From Trichoplusia ni (taxonomy: Eukaryota; Arthropoda; Insecta; Lepidoptera; Noctuidae): 64,000 nucleotides of DNA. Of this stretch, positions 56,401 through 64,000 are shown piece after piece. The stretch lies in NCBI RefSeq assembly GCF_003590095.1, contig NC_039482.1:6527657-6591656 (forward strand), read 5' to 3'. Each line of letters opens with the position of its first letter. The stretch's first letter is position 1. Below the pieces are notes generated by a model. The model worked only from the letters and a program-made list of their open reading frames with translations, had not been told where the DNA came from and made no database searches. Position numbers and translations under genes: made by a program.

Positions 56401-59400
56401 GAGTAAAACTATCTCAGAATCCATACAATTAGAATACACACCGCTCGTATTCCAACGACTGATTCAGAATCAATATTTGTGTGATCCACGACTGCTTGTT
56501 CAGAGTCTGGGTGTGTAGAAAAAATACGTGATATTATATAATGTTCCAGGCACATAAAATGATTGAGAAACCAGGGATACCTGTTAAAAAGACACCAGTC
56601 GCTGAAGGTAAGTGAATCATTAGCATTTTGCTTCAAGATTGGATGGCATGCGTCATATCGATGGTCACGTTAAGTTGGAACTCTAAAGATATATTAAGAA
56701 TTTTTCATTTTTTAATAATTTCCCTTTCCCTGCAGACCATAGTCCTGACCTGGAGGTCATTGAACCTGTGATAGAAACTATAGATCTTGGGGCAGACTCT
56801 GACAATGAGGGTGAAGTACCAAAGTCAAACACGGAGCAAAAACAACCCCTGGAACCACCACAAATCAAGGAAGAACCCGCAGACATGGACATAGATGGAC
56901 CTTACATTGAGGAACCCAAAAACCCATGGTTCGACGAAGCTTTACAGTACACTGCAGTCGAACACGAAAACTTAGATAAAACTGAAGGCGTTGATTCGTC
57001 CGACGATCTCGCTGACGCAGAAAATGAAATAACGCAAGCAATTCAATTCACACTAAACCAACAAAAAGAAAACATGTTACCACAAATCACGTGCGTATTC
57101 GGTAATGTCGACGATACTAACGCAATTTTATCGCAAATAGATGAGTCAGGGGCTACTATTAATAACCCTAAAACGCTTAAAGACGTAGTTTTAGAACAAA
57201 CTGTAGCTACAGATGCTGAAACTTCGATTAATCCTGTTACTAACGATGAAATTATAGAAGAAAATATCACTATACCTACAGTTAATGATAGCGAAACTGC
57301 AGAAGAAAATATACCTGAAATTATTGAAAAAAGTACAATTCCTGTTGATGTGCCTGAAATTGTTGAACCAACTGTAACTGAAGCTCCTAAAAGCACAGAA
57401 CCAACTCCTGAAGTAATAGAATTAGACGATGATTCCGATGTTGAAACGCCCAAAGTTAAAACTGAAAAAGACTTACCTGAAGTAACAGCTAAAAAAATAA
57501 CGGCAGTTAAAGAATTTGAGAAGTTCTCTTTTGGTGAGCTTTCGAATGATATGAGTTTTGCTGATGATGGTATAGCATTTGTGGATGACGGGATCGCCTA
57601 TGTCGATGATTATGGTAAGTGTTTGTATGTGTTTTTCTGAGACTTCGCGAAATTTACTAAACATGATGACAGCATTATTGTTTTTTTTAATTAATGCCAA
57701 TTTGCCCTTCCATTTCTTCATTATTACAAATTTTAGAAAAATGTTGTCTCGAGACTGTAAAATCGTATTGCTTAATCGTTTGCTTATTTGAGTCAAATTT
57801 AACCCATCAATCGAGAAATATATACAAATCCATAAATATTTTAATTTTGAGCTTTTGTTCGTTCGTAAGTCTAAAAAATTAGATAACATAATTAAACAAT
57901 TTAACTGAACTTCAATCATTTATTACAGAAGACAAACCTATCAAAGTAGAAGAAAAAGTTATTAAAGATGTACCAACAATTGACCTTAAACTCCTCATGT
58001 TACCTATAACATATACAACTCGACTAGACGACATGGGGCTCAAGTATTACCAACGTATACAAGACAAACAGCTGATCGATATTATCTGTAAACAAAGCAA
58101 ACCTACTCTGAAGCAAGCAGTCAAAGAAAAACCTGAAGAAACAAAAGATGATTTAAAAATGGCTGAAGATAGTGAAGAGGAAACTGTTCCTGATAGTCTG
58201 AAAGTAAAATCGTCCAGTTACTTGTTACAGAAACCGCGAGCGCGCACGTACAATCCTATACAGCTGTGTAAAAACCCAGATTTTAATACGAGGCTCAAAC
58301 GTTTGACAGTCGGCTTCTTAAGCTCGCCGCGTAACAGGGGTCTTTTGAAGACTTGCAAACCATTGACGATTGACCTCGGGAAATCTTTCGAACGAAAACT
58401 TATAAACGGTACTTTATATCTTAAGGCTAATTCAAAAGCAGAATCCAGAAATACGGAAGAGACTCGCCAAAATGTATCCGTTATACCTTCCGCTATGCCC
58501 GCACAAAGTCTCATCGATAACTCCAAACCGGTTGAAATATTCCCTACCGTTAACTATGAGCCTTTAAAACCTAGCGAGCACCAAGCACAAGTACAACCGA
58601 CTGAGCAAACTAATGAAAGGAAGAAAATAATAAACTTACCTGATATAAGTGAGATACGTCGAATTAATCAGACTTTACTCACAGCAGAGGTTAGTCCTAT
58701 ACAGGTGCAAAATAACATGCCACAAGTGCAGGTTTCTATAGTGCCAACTGCTCAAAAACCAGCTCCTGCAACTGCATTAGGAATGCCACTGCAAAAAGGA
58801 TTTATTGACCTAGACACGTCACAGCCAAAAGCCCCATTCGCAGAAACGCGGCTGCCAAACACAACCAAGTGCCCACCTGGCGTGGTCAATTATGAACCTA
58901 ACTCCCGAAACTCAAGGCTTATCCAACCAAAACAGAAAGGTCCTCACGGATATCTCGAGCGCTACCCAGACTTAATTACACAAAAACTACCCCGCGTGGG
59001 GCCTGCTTGGTCGAAGGCTGCGCCTGTTAGGAAAAGGACATTGGGCCCAACAGTTCCTTGGATTCCTAAAAGCTCTGACCCAAGCGTCGCCGGCTCTACA
59101 AGTAAAAGCGACGAAGCGCTTCTTACCATAGACACATTAAACAAAATGTTATTCCTATTTGTTTATGACGAGCAAGAGAATGATGGTTCGCAAAAAAAAC
59201 AAAAGGTCAAAAAGAAAAAGAAAATAGACGGAAGCTTTTTCGATGCACCGATCCCTGTCAATGTAGAAGAAAGTACAAGTCAAACGAAGACGCCTAAAGT
59301 AAGCATAAAAGCCGCAGAAAAGAAACCTAAAAGTAAAAAAGAAAAGAGAATGCCAGATCAGCAATCAAATTCACGCACTTGCTGCTGTTGGGCGCAAAAG

Positions 59401-62271
59401 AAAATTATACACATGATGGGTGTCACTAAAAAGTTGCCTCTCCATGAATGCGTGTACCCTGTATGCACATGCTGCTGCAAACACTTATTAGAGGAGTACG
59501 CTCTGAACGACAAACTTCAAAAGCAGGCTGAATCCCAAATTCGAAAGGAAGCACTAGCAGAAAAAAATAAAGATGTGGATAAAACTATACTTATTGAAGA
59601 TACCCCGTCTAATAATGTAAATGTTAAGACCGCCACAGCTGAAAGCGCTATTGAAATCCGTGATGATAGCCCTGAGCCTAAACCGGATCCGAATAATCAG
59701 AAAGTTAAAATTGTTATCTGTTGCCCTAAATCAAATGAATTCGCGGAAAAAAACCGAGACGCTAAAGCTACTGAAACGACTGCTACGGCTGCTACGCATA
59801 CTACTCCGCCTACGGCTGTTGAAATTGTTGACAAAACTCCCGAAGTTACTGATGTCAATACTGCAGATTCGCCTGTCAAATTAATCGATGCGGCCATACA
59901 AACAAGTATAAGCGATGGTAAAACAGACACAGTAATAGATCTAGATGAGTCTAACGATGAATCGTTTACTATCACTGAAGGACCAATCATTACTGACGTG
60001 AGAAGTGAAGAACCAGTCAAAGTACCAACGTCAGGTAGCGCTTCATCTGCCATCACCCCCCCACCTAAGACTGATGTAGCTACGACATGCAGCAGAAATC
60101 TTGTTTTAAATGTTAATCCGGCACCTCCTCGGCATGGACATGTTGTTAGAAGAAGGGGACGTAGACCAGGAACGTTACACGGTGCCACACCAACCACAGT
60201 GGTAAAGTGCAATGCCCACAAAAAGCAATGTGTTAACCTAGCAAAGAGTGCTAAAACAGTAGAGCCAACCCCACTGCCTCAAGCTAACACAGCAAAACAG
60301 GCACAAAATACTAATAACTTACAAATAGCCCAAAAGCAGCTGACGCCGATAAAGAGGTCACCAGAAAAAATAATCTATTTAAACGGTAAACAGACGTCGT
60401 CATTGTCTGCCGACAACCCTATATTTTTAGAAAAGAATAAAATACTGTTGACTACAGTTAAATTTCCACCCAATTTATATAAATTTGAGGAAGCTCAACA
60501 GGTTTTGAAATCGACTATAAATCCGCCCAATGGTGTGAACTTAGTTCTGGCAGTTGATGGTACAGTCACGTACACGGTCAGCCCCAACGTTGAGGTGAAA
60601 GCAACCGACATGGCCGCAGTACCGGGTATCGTAGCTGCCATGCAACAATACATTAACACTGCTGTTAAAAAGTCTACACCCGAACCAGTAGCGACAATCA
60701 GTATTAAATTAGACAAACCTACTGTTGATGTGGACGAAAACGATGATAAAAGCAATTCTAGATTGGCCATATTACCAGCGGGTGAAGAACAGACCGCCAA
60801 TCAAGAGGCCACAAAAAACGACAACATCACTATTCATATCAGTCCAGTTGGAACTAGTGGGCCAAAAGATGATGCCGAAAAAACTGATACAAATGTTGAC
60901 AAGCAAATCGTTAACGTAACAGCGAGTCTAGGTAGCATTTCTGATACATCGACACCTACAGTCGAAGTATCACCTACTAAACAAGGTCACGATGCATGTG
61001 CAACAGCTAAACAAAATACAGACAGTCACCAAGAAATAGCGAGTGGCCAAAACCTAGCAACAGGTCTTCAAAATACTGACGGAACGAGACAAGATGAAAA
61101 TGCACTTACCGAAAGTAATCTCAATGATAACCAACTGACAGTAATTAAAGACGTTTCTCAACAAGACGTCCACGTCACAGCTACGACTCCCGAACAACCT
61201 ATTGAACCAAGTAATAACACAAATACCCCTGAGGACCCAGCGTCAAAGAACCAGGCTACTAAAAATATATTGTCAGACCTGATGGAAATGTCAGGGATTT
61301 TTGACGAAGACGTACCAACAGCGCAGCCTTCGGAAGCGACGTCGTCAGCCCCTGACACTGCCACACCCGCGGTTACAATACCTTCTGTCCTACAATCCTA
61401 CGCGCCGCCATTCAATCCACACGGCTATCTACGAACGCAAATCTTTACCTCAGGTAGACCTGTCATCAGTGAACTATCCCCAATCACTTCTCTATGTGAA
61501 CTAAAGTACGCATGTTTAAACAACGGGCTATTCTTCAAACTAGACTTCGAGACGCGTTTGCTTATGCCAGTAAAAGTATGTATGAAATCGACTACCAGCT
61601 TGCCTAGGTTACCTATTTGCCCGAAAGTAATAACGGGTACACCAAAAGCGGTGATCGATTTGACGGAAGACGACGACGCCTCTCCCGCAAACGTAGTCCC
61701 GAAGCGGGTAGAAGCACCTGTTAGAGTTACGAGTATGCCGTCAATAATATCCCGCAAGAACAATGCGAAACCAATTAAACTAATTAAACTGTTACCCAAA
61801 GTACCAAACACGACACAGGGAGAGCTCAGTAATCCATGTTCTTTACTCCGGAAATATCCACATGGAAAACAAAAAGTCAAGCAAGTTGTATTGTTGTGCG
61901 ATGATAATGGCATGCAGGTGAAGAAAAATACTTTAGTGTCCGAGGCTTCATGCCCGATCAAACCTGATCCACCAACTAAAATAATTAATTACACAATGGA
62001 TGGCGATAATGTTCCGCCGCATTTAGAGAGTCGGTCAGGAGGCCTTGATTCTGATTCATCTGATGAAGAGCCTCTAGCTAAAAAAGCGAAACGGAAATTG
62101 ACCAACATGGAGGCAGCTAAAAAAGATGTAATAAATTCAGAATGTAGCCAGGTTGGCAATATTGATGAGTCTATGGAGGTAGACGACGCGGAAGAGTTGG
62201 AACCACATTTTGAAATATTTCCGGCTGATGAAAACGCAGATTCCGAGGAACATTGTATATTAGGGTTTTGA
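50470..62271 (+). CDS. Large THAP-domain protein with Cys/His module and SIM-like motifs
   Basis: Exons 50470-50664, 51173-51272, 52640-52790, 53247-53403, 54126-54268, 55714-55881, 56317-56398, 56550-56607, 56736-57614 and 57929-62271. Phases chain to 6276 coding bases, 2091 residues. The ATG follows AGCC. THAP finger at residues 1-93: C14, C19, W44, C60, H63 and AVP at 89-91, the C2CH pattern of zinc-dependent DNA binding. Residues 99-305 are a helical domain with LLQLRWYQLKRATRDQFYNF, Myb/SANT-like. Residues about 350-645 are acidic. YTTRL lies near 672; the Cys/His module is at 1129-1162 (CCCW ... H.C...C.CCCK). A KCNAHKKQC segment and a GT-TV block follow. SIM-like motifs: VIELDDD near 578, VIDLDES near 1313, VIDLTEDDD near 1886. 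Likely a nuclear chromatin or transcription protein; the family is not recognised beyond THAP. Confidence 0.8.
51450..51700 (+). mobile_element. tRNA-derived SINE, young copy A
   Basis: Head GGCCTGTTGGTCTTGTGGTT (A-box-like) and GTGGGTTCGATTCCCGCCCA (B box), body with GTCTGGGTGTAATTTATCTA, and an AT-repeat tail. Nearly identical to 54355-54610, so recently active. It sits in the THAP gene's second intron. Confidence 0.8.
51975..52170. mobile_element. MITE with about 28-bp terminal inverted repeats
   Basis: The left end (51975-52002) and right end (52142-52170) are inverted copies sharing TTTACAATGGCCGATGAATG and neighbouring bases, with one single-base length difference. About 196 bases, no coding capacity. 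In the THAP gene's second intron. Confidence 0.75.
52280..52525 (+). mobile_element. Dispersed repeat ending GGGAATTTTATATATTAGAAG
   Basis: Starts AAAACTAGCTAACCCGGCGA and ends CGTGACACGGGAATTTTATA then TATTAGAAG. The inner phrase AAATCGGTAAAGCCGTTTCG is common in moth repeats. Likely a LINE 3' end or a Helitron-like element. In the THAP gene's second intron. Confidence 0.45.
53640..53785 (-). mobile_element. tRNA-derived SINE, reverse, older copy
   Basis: Reversed body (TTACACCCAGACACAGAACA) and head (ACCTCCGGTATAGCAGTCAG, ACCAATAGACCAACAG) of the 51450 family, with several differences from the young copies. In the THAP gene's fourth intron. Confidence 0.65.
53795..53988. mobile_element. 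MITE with CCCACGTTT ends, copy 2
   Basis: Starts CCCACGTTTTTATAAACTCA and ends TTTAAAAAAGTGGG (inverted). Body shared with 15398-15562. It begins ten bases after a SINE and lies in the THAP gene's fourth intron. Confidence 0.65.
54316..54345. repeat. Perfect 11-bp inverted repeat beside a SINE
   Basis: Arms GTGGTATACCA (54316-54326) and TGGTATACCAC (54335-54345) with loop CCAAAAAA. Immediately upstream of SINE copy B and partly inside a tRNA-like GGATAGCCGAGTGGT phrase. Confidence 0.6.
54355..54610 (+). mobile_element. tRNA-derived SINE, young copy B
   Basis: Head GGCCTGTTGGTCTAGTGGTT with intact A box (TGGTCTAGTGG) and B box (GGTTCGATTCC). It differs from copy A (51450) at few positions and has a short extra TAAAGCT. 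A-rich tail at about 54600. In the THAP gene's fifth intron. Confidence 0.8.
54723..54946. mobile_element. MITE with 18-bp inverted ends GCACGAATCTTGAGCGCT
   Basis: Left end GCACGAATCTTGAGCGCT (54723-54740); right end AGCGCTCAAGATCCGTGC (54929-54946). They are inverted copies with 17 of 18 bases matching. 224 bases, no coding capacity. In the THAP gene's fifth intron. Confidence 0.75.
55207..55415. mobile_element. Non-autonomous hAT-like MITE with 8-bp target duplication
   Basis: Ends CAGTGGCGTAGC and GCTGCGCCACTG are inverted with one extra mismatch. Flanks are GTTATGAC (55199-55206) and CTTATGAC (55416-55423), 7 of 8 identical. The 8-bp target duplication and CAGTGGCG start fit hAT-type elements. 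A C-run lies near the right end. Confidence 0.75.
55466..55682 (-). mobile_element. CTAGT-tailed dispersed repeat, reverse, well preserved
   Basis: Starts ACTAGCTTTTCGCCCGCGGC and ends CAGACAGACAGACAGAGTTA then CTTTCGCATTTATAATATTAG. It is the best-preserved copy of the family at 9080, 14505 and 41255. Between exons 5 and 6 of the THAP gene. Confidence 0.6.
56040..56210 (+). other. Candidate cassette (poison) exon of the THAP gene
   Basis: 171 bases between GGGTTTAG and GTGAGTAAA. As 171 is a multiple of three, inclusion between exons 55714-55881 and 56317-56398 preserves downstream frame. In the chained frame, however, it meets TAA at 56095-56097. A different frame is open for the whole segment and looks protein-like (YIYRDHPQLVLVQTEV, PPRQLIKLFSLHDYAIPINT) but needs phase-1 neighbours. 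Skipping it joins the neighbours cleanly, so the main model omits it. Confidence 0.4.
56455..56517 (+). mobile_element. tRNA-derived SINE body fragment
   Basis: AATATTTGTGTGATCCACGA then CTGCTTGTTCAGAGTCTGGG matches the body of the copies at 17085 and 22855. No head or tail. It sits in the short intron between 56398 and 56550. Confidence 0.5.
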
Positions 62272-64000
62272 GTGTCAAAGAATTGAAGTTTTCTGTAAGA
62301 TTTAATCTCAAGATTGTTGTGATCAAGTTTTTAAGTATCTCATATTATCTACATGATATTTGTAAAATATCCCCCATAAGTAGCAACAATTTGCACTTGC
62401 GAGTGGCACTTATAGACAATTGAAAATGTCATATTCGAAATAAGATATTTGTCCTATTTGGAGTCGGTTAGAAATCGCTCATATTTGTTAAAATGTCAGT
62501 TCATTTAGAAAAAGTCATTAAGTGAAACTTGCCTTTACTATCAGCGTCAACGGTTGTCATTCGTTGTTTTAAATAATATATGTGTGTCATTACGGTTAAT
62601 AATTTGATATTTACAACATTTTTTTTTGAGTTATCTTTGTATTTTGTGAACGATTACTTATACTTAAAAAAAGTTAAAATTTACAAACGTTATAAAATTG
62701 AATTGGATAATTCCCAATATTTACTGCTTGAGCGCCATCTTGTGCCGCAAATTGACAGTATATTTTGATTATAAACCGTAATGTTTTAGTACTGCTTTTT
62801 ACTAACTAATTTATATGAATAATAATTGACGATTGAACAGAGAGTCTAGAGAGGTTGTTCTCTTCGCACTCTCGGTCTCTCGCTCGCACAACAGCTACAG
62901 TCTCACTTAAAGAGGCGGTTGTTGAGTCACATTTGTGGATTGTAGACCACTATCATTATTTATATCACAATAAAATTGCATTTAATTATAAGGGTACCTA
63001 CATAAACTTAAGTTTCTCAAGGTGAAAAAAACATAAATGTATATTTTAAGATTTGTTTTATGTAAATATTAGTATTTAATGTTAAGTAAGTTTAAGTAAC
63101 TGGCTCGTTTTAAGTAAGAACCGAAGATATTAGAGGGTAAGCTTCTCTTGTGGCGGTTGGTCTGAGGATCGGTGTCCTTTTTGAATATCAATGCCCTCGG
63201 TGCCTCGGAATGCATGTATATGTGCATTGTGCGCATTATTCGTTGCATACGACTAAGAGTCAGTAAATTGATGGTCATGTTAGTATGTGTGTGTGAGCAA
63301 CGCACACACTTGTGTAGGTACTTGAATAAGTATTTTTGTATTTACCCTCGCCCTGTAGGCTGAAGTTTACGTCAATAAGAGTTGGTCAGTGAACGCCAAT
63401 GACGTTATCTTTTGAAGTCACGTGATTTCGACTTGAACGAATACACCAACTTTAATTCTTGTACCAACAAGTCATGGGTACTTATAAGCATTTTAGCTGG
63501 TAAAATCTTACATCTTGTTGGGCTGGTTTCTATTGTATAATGAGGACTAATGAGGTATTTTTGTGAAGCTACAACTTGACGCATGTAAAAAAAACTCTGG
63601 GAGATATGCCTTGTGAGGCGCGTAAATTATGTGATGGATAAAGGCGGTGTATGTCTAAAATTTTGTACATATTGGTTTTTTAGTAGTCAACCTCAACCGA
63701 CACCTTAGAGTTCCTTTTACGTGCGTCGTAGTATATTAAAAAAAGTCATTTTACAATGTATTCTAGTTATAAATCTCGGGATAAAATCTGTGTATTGTCT
63801 GTGATACTACGTATAGAATTTTAAACCGTAATTTCTATTGTGGATTTAAATTTAATTATTTGCTCAGTTTTAAATGTCAAAATACTTAGCAATACATACA
63901 TATGTCTACGTATTTTGCTAATCATTTGTGGTCAGTAGACGTTACAAATAAAATCGATCAGCTTGTTTGAAACCAGAGATAAAAATAGTTTTTCATTGTG
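62272..64000. other. 3' UTR of the THAP gene and downstream intergenic sequence
   Basis: No further gene seen. Probable poly(A) signal AATAAA at 62969-62974. A GC-richer patch at 62850-62935 (CTCTTCGCACTCTCGGTCTC, CTCGCACAACAGCTACAGTC) and a simple TATGTGTGTGTGAG run near 63283 are the only notable features. Confidence 0.4.
62969..62974 (+). terminator. Candidate poly(A) signal of the THAP gene
   Basis: AATAAA about 700 bases past the TGA at 62271 on the gene strand. It is the clearest canonical hexamer I noticed downstream. Confidence 0.35.

Noticed and set aside
57043..61961. Several long minus-strand open frames (57043-57453, 59697-60221, 61425-61961)
   Set aside because: They lie opposite the THAP gene's large exons and reflect its codon composition; no start context or splice chain supports them.
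1..64000. CRISPR array, operons or bacterial features
   Set aside because: No short regularly spaced repeats occur; gene structure is spliced and eukaryotic throughout.

Overview
The window is eukaryotic and most likely lepidopteran. It is AT-rich, intron-bearing and crowded with dispersed repeats of kinds common in moths and butterflies: tRNA-derived SINEs, SINEs with a 5S-rRNA-like head, short inverted-repeat MITEs, decayed LINE 3' ends, and elements ending in GTCGCGGGCAACAGCTAG-type tails. The species cannot be named from sequence alone. All gene models were built by hand from open frames, splice motifs and exon phase.

Left part (1-22 kb). The window opens inside the 3' end of a FUBP/PSI-type KH splicing factor gene on the + strand (coding exons 495-661 and 878-1072). 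Next, on the - strand, lies a complete 24-exon TRPV channel gene, inactive (iav), from its ATG at 21593 to its stop at 5264. All exon phases chain and predict 1184 residues: ankyrin repeats, six membrane segments with a pore, and a long C-terminal tail. A small two-exon MADF-domain gene (6911-7711, + strand) is nested in one iav intron.

Middle part (22-40 kb). Divergent from iav is a + strand gene (24279-30527) with a three-codon first exon and two Cys/His-rich modules. Immediately downstream is a 1412-residue low-complexity protein (30750-34988) holding four near-identical ~155-residue repeats, three of which carry a SUMO-interacting-motif-like VIDLTED core. Two small unrecognised genes follow (38111-38458 and 38545-39675).

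Right part (40-64 kb). After about 10.5 kb without a recognisable gene comes a large + strand gene (50470-62271, 2091 residues predicted) with an N-terminal THAP zinc finger, a helical middle domain, an acidic region, a Cys/His module and several SUMO-interaction-like motifs. Its introns are full of SINEs and MITEs.

The most interesting signal is that the three large + strand genes (24-30 kb, 30-35 kb, 50-62 kb) look like one undescribed, fast-evolving family. The first and third share three blocks in the same order: a YTTRL block, a CC(C)W...H.C...C.CCC module, and a GT....TV..V[DE][LV]K block. The middle gene keeps a weaker fourth block. One member has a THAP DNA-binding domain and two carry SUMO-interaction-like motifs, so a nuclear, SUMO-linked chromatin role is a reasonable inference but not shown.
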